This document shows positions 23,043 through 33,996 of a stretch of DNA of 51,860 nucleotides, in pieces. Below the pieces are notes generated by a model. That model was not told where the DNA came from and searched no databases. It worked only from the letters and a program-made list of their open reading frames with translations. Made by a program: the position numbers and the translations under genes. Position 1 is the first letter of the stretch; every line of letters starts with the position of its first letter. The DNA is from Ophiocordyceps camponoti-saundersi (nom. inval.) (lineage: Eukaryota > Ascomycota > Sordariomycetes > Hypocreales > Ophiocordycipitaceae), in contig PDHQ01000246.1 in the NCBI GenBank assembly GCA_003339415.1, forward strand, positions 1 to 51,860, in the 5' to 3' direction.

Positions 23043-26000
23043 TCATGCAACAGCAGCTCGCCGCCCCCTGAAGACGGTTCCTGGCTTTCGACGTCTGCCT
23101 CCGGCACTAATCAACACTTGGTCATCCGGGGCTTCATTGAGACGCACTTGGGTTCCGACAGTCACCATCTTCGTCATGTCGCCAAAGGCAAACGCCACCG
23201 AGTTCAGCCCGACTTTTGCCTTTGGTCCCACCTTGGTCACTAGCAGGTGCTCGGCTTCCTCACCATCCTTGATCAGACGACAGCTTTCGCTCACTTCAGG
23301 CCGACAGCCCGCCGGCGATTCCATCCATAGCTGCCAGCCCTCGAGGGGATCCGGCTCAGCTGGCCACTTGCCGTACCGGTTCCGCAGACCCGACACCTCT
23401 TTCACCTTGCCTGCTGGAGCAACATATCGTATTCCGATTGCGCTGCCGTCAGAAATCATATCCCATACGCCGGGATCAGCCACGCGCTTCCGTGTCTCCC
23501 TTGCCGATTCCCACGTGCACCAGTTGTTGCTTCGAGACTCGCACGGCGGCTGCAAGTAAATGGCGTCGCAGTCATCCGCCGGTACGTACGTCTGCAATAC
23601 ACAATCTCGGGAATCAGCCTCCACATAGCCGAGGGTGAAGGATGCCAAACCCGTCGGCTCGAAATGCGAGGAACCATGGCGTGCATATGCACATCTCACA
23701 GGGCGCGGTAGCATCTTTGCCGTCCGCAGCGTCTGCAACACGACACCATCTCTGCCATCAACCAGATGAGCCCCATCGCCCGTCGTCACGACAAACAAAT
23801 TCAGCGGAGCTACGACCTGGATTGAATAAGCGCCAGGCTCTCCCAAGCCTGAGATCGTGAGCGACCGAGATTGCCAGTCACCGTTGTGTCGAACCGCCAT
23901 ATAAACTTCGCCTTGCCGCGATACTGCCAAGATGGTCGGCCGCGGGGCGCAATTGCCGCCTCCTAGGGAGATATCATCATCAACTTTCGCTTTGTGGAAC
24001 CAAAGACAAAGTGTTGGAACAAAAACGGCTGAGAGTTTCATCGAAATAGCGTACCTTTTCTGGCTAACAAACGGGCACATGTCAAATTCGGAGGAAACAT
24101 GGCACCTAGTTGTCGCTCCGTCTGCTCGCTCGATGATAATTCACTCATCGACCCTTCCTGCTGGATGATGATGATCCTCGGCTCAAGGCTGGCCGCACTG
24201 GGGTCGAACAGGAGGGCCACTGGCCTGTGTCGGCAGTTGTCGGCTTGGACCGACGAGCCCCAGGACTTGCTTTGCAGGTTCCAGAAGGTCACGCTGGAAC
24301 AGGCACCGGTTCTCGACGTCGACAGCATCGCGAGCCACGTCGAATCATCGTCAATCGCCACGGCCACCACCGGAAACTTCACTTGTGGTTCGTCGCCTTC
24401 GGCAATGACATAGCTCGTGCCGACTTCGTCCAGCGACCACGCTCGGATGGTGTTGTCCAGACCGACGGACACGACGTGGCCGGCCGCTGATGTCGCCAGC
24501 AATACAATATCCATCAGGTGACCCCCAGCCAGGGATTTGACCGAGAGCAGAGGGAGCTCGTCGGGCTCGTGCTGGTGGCCATTATTCTCCTCGTCCTCCC
24601 AGAGAAGAAAGTTAGTAAGCAAACGGAGAGCCGCAACGACGACGACAACAACGACAAAGAAACGGATCATTTCATGTTTGACGAAATCATATGCTGCCGG
24701 TAGAAGCGTAGGCTCTTTGCTGTGCGGCACACGATCCGAATTTTTCAACACAAAAACGATCGGATCGTACACGCGGGCTATGTAGCTGTGCGAAGACGGC
24801 TTGATGATGTTGATGACCTCGCGGGCTGTCTCGTGATCCTGTATCCGCAACCATGAAGTCGGGCTCCTCGCTTGGTGAACGCTATCAAGTAAAGACGACC
24901 CCGGCTGACTCGAAGCATGCTCCCCGTCCAAATCTTTGTAGAATCGCTCCAGTTGCCCGAGCAAGCCTTCGTCGCTGAAGAAGTGCCACTGCGCGATGAG
25001 AACGAAGCCAACCATGACAATCGTTCCCGCAATGCGTGTCGACATTGCTATCCTGCCCTGCAAGACCGGGTCCCACCACGAACGTAGGCCCCCGCGGGGC
25101 TCTGATTTTTTATTACGATTGTGCCGCATGGATGCTTTGGCTAGTGCGTCGCCGAGCTCCATTCTGCGGACGTCGACGCTTAACACAGCCAAAAAGAAGG
25201 TATTGAGATAGAAGAAGTCGAAGACGATCGCAATGGCGGCGAATACGCAAAATCCCGAGACCCCTGGAGACACCAGGCGAGATAGACCCGTCAGAATGAG
25301 TATGTTTTGCAGTGTGCTGAACATGGCCGTCGGGGCAGTCTCGGCGAATGCTTGGCCAATTCTATTGCTCACAATGTCCTCCACAGGCGTCAAGATGACC
25401 GCATTGATAAGCCTAAAGATATGCTCGAGGCTCATAGCAAGAACAACCAGGGGATATGATGCCCGCGGAATACGGGATAGGTCGATATTGAAGATGGCAC
25501 AGACCGTAAAGCTGGACATGATGGAAAAGATGATCTGCGCCAGAATGGTAACAATGAGACCGACTTTGGACTTGACAGCCCTCAGCTTGGAGAGGCTCGT
25601 GAGAAAATAGACTAGGGCAAGACCATAGGCAAGGGCGAGGCTGGCTATGTCCTGCGCAGAAATAGGCCGGAATTGGAAATCGTAGAGCTGACTAGAAGCA
25701 GCTCGACCGTCAGGGGGGTATATGTTCCATTTGTCTCCCACTTTCTGGGGCAGTTCCAGAGCCCGCCTCTCCCACTGCCGACCAACAGAAGAGTTTTGAA
25801 GGTGCAGTAGGGTTATGACGAGAGAATCAGCCGCCAGAAGCCGACGCTCCTCGAATCGCTTACCGCTGAAGACGATAGAATGACGGAGGGTAACATTGGC
25901 AAACGTGGACTGGTTCTTCTTGTTGTTGATGGTGGAGATGATGTCATCGTCGGCCACGATGCGTTCACGACAGCAGCCCCAATACAGCAAGGGCGAATGG

Positions 26001-26614
26001 AAAAACCAAGACTGTGGAGTAAGACCATTGGCGACGTGGATGGCATCGCGTTGAGTCAGGGACAAGTCCTCTTCAGGTAGTTTGCTCCGGGAAGGCGCGC
26101 GACGAGCGCCGGCCGGGCTAAAGTTCTTGGTGATGCCGAGAAGGTCATCTTGAAGGTTCAGAGCCGAGACAAGAAGCTCGGTGTTTAACGCCTGCATATA
26201 GCTGGCGTGCACCCAGATGGAGCGCATAATGATGTCTGGCTCCACGGAGATGGCATATGGAAGTGGCTGAGCAGCGGTCCAGACATGACGCGGTAAGTTG
26301 GAGGCGCCATTGACGAAGTCGCTTGTAAATAGGAAAGGAATGGGGTAGATGAGGACCGTAGCCACAGTGGCAGAGACAAGAAGCGTCGCGATAACATGAC
26401 GGGCAGCGTAGCGGCCATAGCGGGCAAAGGCGTTGTAAAGTGGATGCGAGGAAGGGAGAGCAGGTGCCTCCGTAGTTCTACGAACCAGCGCGAAGTTAGC
26501 AAGCACTCAGCTGGAAAACAGTGTCAGATGGGATGATGAGATCAAAAAGCAAAGAATGGGGGCTGAAAGATCAAGTCCTCACCCTCGCAGCGGGTAAAGG
26601 AGATACCAGATCAT
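23043..26614 (-). CDS. SREBP cleavage-activating protein (SCAP) homologue
   Basis: Three exons: 26,614-26,583, 26,477-24,055 and 23,989-23,043; joined length 3,402 nt, 1,133 aa. It is an ER sterol sensor that escorts the membrane-bound SREBP factor and so controls sterol synthesis and, in fungi, hypoxic growth. The N-terminus MIWYLLYPLRGTTEAP joins exon 1 to exon 2. TM1 is at about 38-61, then a long lumenal loop with a potential N-glycosylation site (NVT, about 205). The sterol-sensing domain spans about 286-447: VYF..S near 299, VKSK.GL near 312, YPLVVLAMSLEHI near 352, and the end of TM6 with SVDVRRMELGDAL near 444-456. TM7 is at about 490-508, a second lumenal loop follows, and TM8 at about 616-635. 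The cytosolic half starts with a WD40-like repeat (GGHLMDIVLLATSAAGHVVS then D.TIRAWSLDE, about 662-696). The SREBP partner is not in the window. Confidence 0.93.
23990..24054 (-). other. SCAP intron 2 (65 bp)
   Basis: Donor GTACGC after GCCAGAAAAG and acceptor TTCCACAAAG, which restores the reading frame (G + CG). A nearer CTCAG acceptor is also in phase but would make a 26-bp intron, too short. Without this splice the protein would stop a few codons later. Confidence 0.85.
26478..26582 (-). other. SCAP intron 1 (105 bp)
   Basis: Donor GTGAGG right after CGAGG, branch point TTGCTAACTT, acceptor TTCGTAG. It splits the Gly codon (GG + A) and joins a 32-nt coding first exon. An ATG inside the intron at 26,506 opens a long frame in phase with exon 2 and is a trap for automatic gene calling. 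Confidence 0.9.
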
Positions 26615-27147
26615 CGAATCAGGGAGCGGATACGCTATTGATGGACGCGCAGATGCTTTCGGGCTCAGAGGCTCACAGCGGTCGCGTCCAGCAGTAGGAG
26701 GACAGCTACGGCTCCGCCATGGACAAGGAGGAGCCGAGGCCGCAGATCGAGAGAGGTGACGACGTCGACCGAGCAGGCGCAAGCCGGCGGGACACTTGGA
26801 GACTAGGCGGGAAGAGGCGATAGATGATGCATGACATTGTGCAAAGGAACGGAGGTTGCTACGTCGGGGGATGAGTGACGCTTCCTGCTGAGGCTGAATG
26901 AGGCGAAGCTTGTATTGCAGCCGCCCGCGCACGCACGTCGGGAGTGATGAGACCTGCGTGAAGCGGATTTGTTGGGAGGCGGCCGAGGTAAAGTGCACTG
27001 TGGGCACGGAGCTATCTTCCTCCAAAGTGCCAACGTGTGCCTGGTAGAGGCAAAGATCGACGCTTGCGTGTACGATTAGGACAGTGAAGCATATGACCGA
27101 AGCTTCCTCGGTGTACGGATATGTTGAAGCTGCTGAGCAGCCTCCCC
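26615..27147 (-). other. SCAP upstream region, no separate gene seen
   Basis: Normal composition. The frame containing MIWYLLYPLRG stays open upstream to 27,025, but that part reads as arginine/serine-rich non-family sequence, so it is taken as 5' UTR and promoter. I saw no clear sterol-response element. Confidence 0.5.
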
Positions 27148-27149
27148 TA

Positions 27150-27405
27150 TCCCTTTGGGTGTGGTAACGCCGCCCTCAGGTCACTTGCAGGGTTCGTCGC
27201 CAATAGGACGCTATAAATCAGCAGCTACACTTAATTGCTAGGAGATCTCGCTATATAGGAAGTACCTCTAGTTCTGCTATTTACATAACGTTACCTTACG
27301 CATCACTGCGCATGCCCCGACAGCGAAGTCGAAATTAGTATCTGCAAGCTTAATCAGCAGCGTGGAGACGATGACCTGAGGGCGGCGTTACCACACCTAA
27401 AGGGA
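27150..27405. mobile_element. 256-bp MITE with 34-bp inverted repeats and TA duplication
   Basis: The ends are TCCCTTTGGGTGTGG... on the left and the inverse of TCCCTTTAGGTGTGG... on the right. They match over about 34 bp with one difference. TA flanks both sides (27,148-27,149 and 27,406-27,407), as in Tc1/mariner and pogo/Fot1 insertions. The interior has no open frame of note. It is not RIPed: CA and TG are normal, which fits a short element below the length RIP usually detects. Confidence 0.9.
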
Positions 27406-27451
27406 TAGAACACCATAATTACCTAGTCAGTGCTGCCGGCCCTCCTGGCCT

Positions 27452-27541
27452 TGTCAGAAACGACAGGCCAGGGCACATATATGGCTGAATAAGCCCAAAG
27501 ACTAGTACCAATGAGGTACCTCAGTTTTTAGTGCAATGGTC
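27452..27541 (+). repeat. ~90-bp dispersed repeat, copy 1
   Basis: It begins TTGTCAGAAACGACAG, contains CAGGGCA(C/T)ATATA, a short palindrome (GAGGTACCTC) and ends TTTTAGTGCAATGG. It matches 27,774-27,866 in the same orientation at both ends with a diverged middle. TGTC...GACA forms a small hairpin, and CCTGGCC...GGCCAGG surrounds it in this copy. Element type unknown. Confidence 0.7.
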
Positions 27542-27773
27542 AATGCCTTGTGCATTCCAATAGGCCTAGCCACACAGACCTAGCAGACGCATCATCAGAA
27601 TCACACATATCATCACCTTCATCAGCGTTGTTGCCCCCCTCCATCATAGAAGCCTCTTCAGCGCAGCTACCAGGTACGGACGCATAGTATGAGCTATCCT
27701 ACTACGTACAGTCTAGGTACCAAGTACGGATACCAACGCAGCTCATAACCCCGGGGCCCGCGGCAAGTGTGAT

Positions 27774-27866
27774 ACTTGTCAGAAACGACAGCTCAGGGCA
27801 TATATAGCTAGGTAGTTAGCCGACAATTAAGCACTTGCTGGGGTGCCCCAACTTTTAGTGCAATGG
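27774..27866 (+). repeat. ~90-bp dispersed repeat, copy 2
   Basis: Second copy of 27,452-27,541. The palindrome is kept as GGGGTGCCCC, so both arms changed together, which suggests the stem itself matters or that this is a different subfamily member. Confidence 0.7.
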
Positions 27867-27919
27867 AGAGTCCCTCCTAATAAGACTTACGGACTACAGC
27901 AGGCTAAAGGCACTGATAG

Positions 27920-27932
27920 GAATCTCGGTATA
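27920..27932. repeat. LINE target-site duplication, left copy
   Basis: GAATCTCGGTATA here is repeated exactly at 51,440-51,452, 23.5 kb away. The two copies bracket the whole right-hand AT-rich block, so they mark the single insertion site of the LINE. The last TATA merges with the element's simple 3' tail. Confidence 0.85.
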
Positions 27933-27962
27933 TATATGTGTATATATATATTTAACGCTATA

Positions 27963-28058
27963 GAAGAGCCTAGGGGCGGAGCCCCTAAGACCTTCGCCTC
28001 CCGAGGGGCATAAGGCGCCGTATAACGCCTTACGTGCTAGTTACGTAACTATATATAT
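27963..28058 (-). other. GC-rich structured LINE 3' tail (right copy)
   Basis: Inverted partner of 16,011-16,107. It differs at only a few bases (for example GGGAGGC flanked by CTC instead of CTA), whereas the DNA immediately upstream in the element differs by many C-to-T changes. Confidence 0.75.
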
Positions 28059-28419
28059 AAGTAAGCGGGTATTAATAGCTATATTATAGAAATTTAAGCC
28101 CTCTAATATTATATTAAATATATTAAGGGTAAGGGGGTATAAGGGCTCGTTACTTATAAGGTTCGCTAATATTAAGCTAAGTAAGAAAGTAAAAGATTAA
28201 TAAGTTTAAAATTTACTAAAGCTTAATTTAAAGCTATTAAAATTAATACTTATATTATATTTAAATTTTAAGAAATTAGATTTTAAGCTAATATTATATT
28301 ATTATTTTTTTTTCTATTATTATAAAAATAAAAGCTTAGCTATAAGCTATAATAACTTAATAGTTATTAATAAGCTTTTATTAGCTATTAAGGTAAGGCG
28401 TTAAGGAAATTACTTAAAA

Positions 28420-29884
28420 TAGATATCCTCGAAAAAATAAAACTTAGCTATTTTTATAATAAATATTTTCTAATATTAGCTTAGGATATTTATAATATTA
28501 AGCTATAATTATTCTTACTAAAAGGGGAGTTTAATTTTCTTATAAAAAAATAAATAAGTTAGGGATTTCTTTTTATTATAAGAGTAAAAAAGCTAAATAT
28601 TATTATAATAAAAGTATTTATAATATTTAGTAAAATCCTTATAGCTAAAATATATAGCGAGTAGCTTATATAGCTAAGAGTAGAATAATAACTTAATTTT
28701 TACTATAAGCTTAATTATAATAAGTAATTTATATTCCTTATAGCGATTAAGCTAGTACTTTTATTACTAATAAGTAAAAGCTATAGCTTTATATAGTTAA
28801 AGATCTTAGCTAACTTAAGTTAGGAAAAGGTTATTATATTTTAAGGGGCTATATAATACCTTTTTATTAGTAAGGCGGTTAGCTATTTTATTACTTAAAA
28901 TATCCTTATATTTAGAGATTTATCTAATAAAAATTTTACTTATATAAGTAAAAATAGCTTAAAGGAAATAGATTTATTTTTACTAGGAAAAGCTTATAAA
29001 TATATTATTAAGTTAAGTAATAATTACTTAGTTATTAAAGTAAATATATAATAATAAGGGGAGGGAAGTAGCGTTAGCTTTTATAACTTTAATAGCTATT
29101 AGTAAATTTTCTAACGCTTCTTAGATTTTTATATTATATATTTCTATATATAATAGCTATTTATAGCCCTAAGCGAGTATAAAATTATTTTTTTTACGGA
29201 GAAGCTAAAGCTTATAATTACTTTAAGTTATTAAGGGGGCGAGGGGTTATATCGAAACCTATTAGTAAAGATAAGAAAGTTAGTTAATAAAAGCTATTTT
29301 AACTAATTAAAGAAATCTTAAATAATATTATTTTTTAAAAGGTAAGGGCTTTTATTTAAGCTATTATAATAAAGGGGTATTAGAAAAGGGCGGGGGAAAG
29401 CTAAGTAAAGAGAAAAGGTTTTTTATAATATAGTTAGCTAGCGTAATAATCCCTAAAGCGTATATTAGTTATAATAAGCCCTAATAGCTAATAAGTATAA
29501 GAGGTTAAAGTTATAGATATATATTATATACTTAAGCTATATTTTATTAAGGGTAACCTTAACTAAAAGAATATTAGCCTCCTAAAAGAAAGTTAGAATA
29601 TTTATTATTTTCTAAACTAATAAGTAGCTTAATATAGTAAAATTAAATATTACTTATAGTTTAGCTATTTAGTTACGAAAGCTTATAAAAACTTTTCTTA
29701 TTTTATTCTTCTTAGCAGGCCTTATAATACTAAGCTATTAGATCTCCGCCTTAAATAGCGCTTTTATCTTAATAATAGCCTTAATAGCTTTCTAAGTAGC
29801 GGTAAAAGGAGTCCCGTGCTAAACTTAACTAAGTCCCTTAATATATATAGCTATTTTCCTAGCTTTAATAGCTTTCTCTTAAAT
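28420..29884 (-). pseudogene. LINE ORF2 C-terminal part, RIPed
   Basis: On the minus strand, 29,880-29,700 encodes EKAIKARKIAIYIKGLSQVQ-like sequence, matching the post-RT region of fungal LINEs (EKA...IKGL...HG.P...A). Further on, about 28,680-28,560, comes LLAI.F.YKDFTKYYKYFYY, then a QLF.SY...SLTYLFFYKK segment. The latter resembles the GHGDF..YH.RF.H and CxCG...H.FFC pattern near the C-terminus of fungal LINE ORF2, with His and Cys turned to Tyr by RIP. The same region is present inverted in the left truncated copy. Confidence 0.75.
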
Positions 29885-29889
29885 ATAAT
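29885..29889. repeat. Copia target-site duplication, left (ATAAT)
   Basis: ATAAT directly precedes the left LTR and is repeated right after the right LTR at 47,247-47,251. It fixes the copia insertion inside the LINE. Confidence 0.85.
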
Positions 29890-30165
29890 TATTAAGGTAT
29901 CTTACGATACCTTAATAGCCTTATATTATCCCTATAGCCTCGTCCCTTCGTATAGCCTTCCCGAGTTATAAGGAACCTTTATATAAAATCCTTCTAATCT
30001 TATAACTCCTTACTCTACTCTTTATATTCCTTACTATTACTTTATATATTCGATTAGGTATTTAGATAGCTACCCTCCCCGTACGTTATATACGAGAAAG
30101 TAATCGTAATAATATACTCCTTTTTAAGACCCCTATATTACTAGTAATAGATAGCCTATCTAATA
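29890..30165 (+). repeat. Copia 5' LTR (276 bp)
   Basis: It begins TATTAAGGTATCTTA and ends GCCTATCTAATA, RIPed forms of TG...CA termini. The partner at 46,971-47,246 has the same length. Differences are C/T or G/A throughout, so divergence reflects RIP and cannot be used as a clock for insertion time. Confidence 0.9.
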
Positions 30166-33100
30166 CTAATTAATATATTAAATAATATATAAATTAGCTA
30201 AGATAGAAAAGATAATTACGGATAAAAAAATTAATAGTCCGTTATACTTAACCTTACCTTTTTATATAACTTAGTAGTATATATAATAGCTACCTTATAT
30301 AATAAAGAAAGAAAATAAGTTTTTCCTTATACCGAACCCCCTCGGATAATAACGATAGCTTTATATACCCTATTATCTAATAAGAACTCTTATATACTCT
30401 TAGTACCTTTAAACGCGCTTACGCCCGCATATACCTAGCCCGAACCGACTTAGGTAACCTCGGAACTAACCTAAACTTAGGCTTAGGAACTCGACTTAAT
30501 TATATATAAAAAGATAGCTAAAAAAAGCACTATTCTAGTCTATACGTAGTAAGTAAAAACTAGCTTAGATTTCTAGGAAACTAACCTAAAAATTATAAAC
30601 GGACTTTTAAATATTAAATTTATAATATACGTAAGAAAGATTATATATAAAGTAATATATTTAAAAATTAGGGGCTCTCTTCTTACCGGAAGCGCTTAGG
30701 AAGACTTTTATAGATAGACCGAATATTAAGTAAAATAGGTTTCTTATCCGTTTCTTAAGGCTTTCTTATAGCTTCTTAAAAAACGAGGCGTTACCGTATA
30801 ATAAACTAATAGCTTCGTTAAGAAATTCTTCTCCGTAATTAAAGCTTTATATAATTATATTTCGGCTACTTTTTCGATAACTTTAGTAACCCTTACCTTA
30901 AAGCTTATTTAGAAAATTATCTTATTAATTAAGGTTCCCCTCCGTATAACTCCTAGTATAACTCTTAATATAACCCTATACGAAGCGAAGGAAATACTAA
31001 ACTTATTTATAGCTTTTATAATAATCTTAAAAAGCCTAGCCTTTATTCTTCCCCCTATATAACTAATTTATAATAGCCCGATTACTCCTAAGAAAGTTAT
31101 AATATTTAGTAAAAGCTAGTAAAAAGATTAGAATTACTTAAGCTATCTATATAATATTTTATATAATAAAGCTAAGCTTTTTATATTATACTGCTAATTA
31201 ATTAATATTACTAAAGATTAATATTATACTATCTTTTTAGATATTTTTATAAGCTTAGCGTAGTTATATTACCTTTATTATATAGGACCTAAGAAAAGGT
31301 AAGATAAGATTTATCGAATATTTAATTTATATTTTAATATAATAACGAATTATATATAATATTAAGCCGATTAAACTAGTATAATTTTTACTTTTATATA
31401 AAGGAAATACTTAAAGAAAACTATACTAAAAGTTTTTAAGGAATTAATTAAGAAAATATAACTTATATAACGTGCTTTTAGCGAAGGGGAAACTTAACTT
31501 TATATTACGATAATAAGAGCTTACTATAAGGTGCCGGAACTTAAGCCGGTATTTCTCTCTACGAAGCCCTTATACGAAGAGTTTTTCTTTATTCTTCGCA
31601 CGTTACTTTAAGTCGCCCTTAACTATAAAAAAACGTCTAATTAGTTTTTTATTAATCGACGTTATTATACGAACTTTTTACGACTAAATTTACCCTAGCT
31701 AAAATTCTATACGGGTAAATTTAAATAAGTCCGGTAAAAGGACCGCTACTTATTACCTTATACGAAGAAGCGCTATTTTATTTATAAGAAAGAAGGGTAT
31801 TAGTTAATAAATTATAAGTAAGGGGATTTTAACTGCGTAAGAAAAGCGTACTTTACTTTATACGAAGAATTCGATAAAGACCCCCTTATAGATAACGAAT
31901 TTAAAGCCTTCCTCCTTAAGTATAAGGGATATAATATTATTAATAACCTTAATAACTTATTATATAAAAAGGAAGATAAGGACGCTCCTAAGGAAGCTGC
32001 CTAATTTATCCTCTTAAGTGCCCTTATATATCGATTTATAAGGGAAAATATCTTTATATAGCAGACTATATAATTAAGTAATTAAGTTTTTCTCGTAGAT
32101 ACTTATTATATAAAATATTAAGGATAACTTTAGGATATTAGCGCTACGAACTTCTTTACTATCGGTAAAGACTAGGCCGAAGTATTTATATAAGAGAATC
32201 TAAATACGTAGATCGATTAAACCTTAAGCACCGTAATAATTAAGTTTAGTAGCTTAGCCGCTACGACCTTAATTAGTATAATTAATATTAATAGCCCTCT
32301 TAGTATCGTACGGTATTATATTCTTAATACCCTTACGCTATTCCTTCTTTCCCTTAGAGATATAAATCGCCTAGGGGCATATTTCGATAATATTAGGAAC
32401 GTTATCGTATATAAGAATAGTTAGACGATCCCTATCGTATAGAAATAGGGATATCTATTCTTTTATACGTTTCCGCGCGAAGCCGCCCTTTTCTTTATAA
32501 AGGTATAGCTCCGCTATTTATACCGTTACTTTAAGCACCCTTATATAGAACGTTTTTATAACTTATTTCGGAACGTAGGTTATAGTAACGTCTCCGAAAT
32601 ATCGCTTTATATAATAAAGAAATTTTATTACTAATACTAAATATATAACTCTTTATTATAGCGATTTAAATTTTTAATTAAGAACGATATTTTTTTTAAT
32701 TATAAGATTATTATAGATATTATACGATTAGGTAATAAGAACGCTTTTTATATTATTAATAAGGCTATATTTTTCTAAGCTATTATTTTTATATAATTAC
32801 TCTCTGCCTAAGATATATAAAACGCCCTTTACTACTATTAGATTATTATTTACTAAAGCCTTTTAGATATTATTATATATAACTCTAATATAAACTTCTC
32901 TTCGGATAAATTCCGTTTTTCTATACGAATTATCGGTTTATCGTATAAGGAAATGCCTATTAAGGCGTATTAAGTAGTTAGTAAAGTTAAACGCTCGTAT
33001 ATCTCTCTTTAATATATATATAATATACTTAAGGAAAACCTTAGAAACTAAGCTAATAACGATATAATCTTTTAGCTTACGGTAAAATACTTAAATAATA

Positions 33101-33991
33101 TAATAGGACTTAATAGCCTTATACTTATATTTTTTATTTTTAGTACGTACTTTTATATTTACGGTACCTCGCCCTTATCCCTAGATATTATCGTATAGGC
33201 GACCGTAATTCGAAAAGTAATAAAGGTAATTCGGGAACTTTATACGAAGAGAGATATTAGCCGCGCACTTACTATACGAAACGGACCTTACTTATATAAG
33301 AACCTTATACTTCCCTTTCGTTCCTAGGTAATAGTCTAGCGCGAACGCTATAGCTAAATAAAACTATATAAACTTTTAGTAATTAAAAGGTAATCTATTT
33401 TTATAAACCTTTTTAGTAGCCTTATTAAGTTTCGTATAACGTAAATTAAGCTATATTTTCCGCCTAACGAAGCTTTTACGAAAAAAGCTAATACTTATAC
33501 GAAGAGATTTACTATCGAGATTCCGCGTTATAGCTTATAAGGATATAAGGATTTTACTAATTATATAGTAAATTTATTTATCTCCCTCGCTTTCCTTTTA
33601 AAAAAAGAAACGAAAGATACTGCCCTTACTATATAACTTTATTAAAATAGTATTATTAATAACGTAGATTAAGCTATATTTTCCGCCTAACGAAGCTTTT
33701 ACGAAAGAAGCTAATACTTATACGAAGAGATTTACTATTAAGATTCCGCGTTATAACTTATAGGGATATAAGGATTTTACTAATTATATAGTAAATTTAT
33801 TTATCTCCCTTACTTTCCTTTTAAAGAAAGAAACGAAAGATACTGCCCTCGCCGTATAACTTTATTAAGATAGTATTATTATTTATTATAACCCTTAGCC
33901 TCCTATTCGAAGAATTAAACCGCGCTAAAATCGATAGCCTCGCCGCTTAAGATATTTTTATTTTCGTATAATATAACCTAGCTAAGTATAG
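30166..33991 (+). pseudogene. Copia gag-protease-integrase relic, RIPed
   Basis: The plus strand, read with TAA/TAG as former CAA/CAG, gives a gag-like part (to about 32.1 kb) and a protease-like part near 32.3-32.45 kb. At about 32,510-32,570 LRYLYRYFKHPYIERFYNL fits the L..LHRRFGHPS..RLY.L GAG-pre-integrase motif with His-to-Tyr changes. The integrase core follows at about 32,690-33,100 (FNYKIIIDII, then NFSSDKFR and KVKRSYI). The end of the region enters the RT linker and is cut by the gypsy insertion at 33,992. Confidence 0.75.
33438..33883 (+). repeat. 223-bp tandem duplication in copia pol
   Basis: Two adjacent copies, 33,438-33,660 and 33,661-33,883, match nearly base for base apart from C/T and G/A differences. 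The unit is not a multiple of three, so the duplication shifted the frame and probably killed this copy before or independently of RIP. Confidence 0.85.
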
Positions 33992-33996
33992 CTAGC
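33992..33996. repeat. Gypsy target-site duplication, left (CTAGC)
   Basis: CTAGC precedes the left gypsy LTR and recurs at 44,182-44,186 after the right LTR. Confidence 0.85.

Noticed and set aside
24099..25610. Several plus-strand frames of 60-125 codons opposite SCAP
   Set aside because: All are shadows of the SCAP coding strand and have no independent support.
26615..27033. Open frame upstream of and in phase with SCAP exon 1
   Set aside because: It reads as Arg/Ser-rich non-family sequence. SCAP proteins start at MIWYLLYPL, so this is 5' UTR.
15960..28110. The flanking inverted repeats as termini of one giant DNA transposon or Starship-like element carrying the island
   Set aside because: The inverted repeats are LINE 3' ends with ORF2 relics. 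The right one has its own 13-bp target duplication that excludes the island, and no tyrosine recombinase gene is present.
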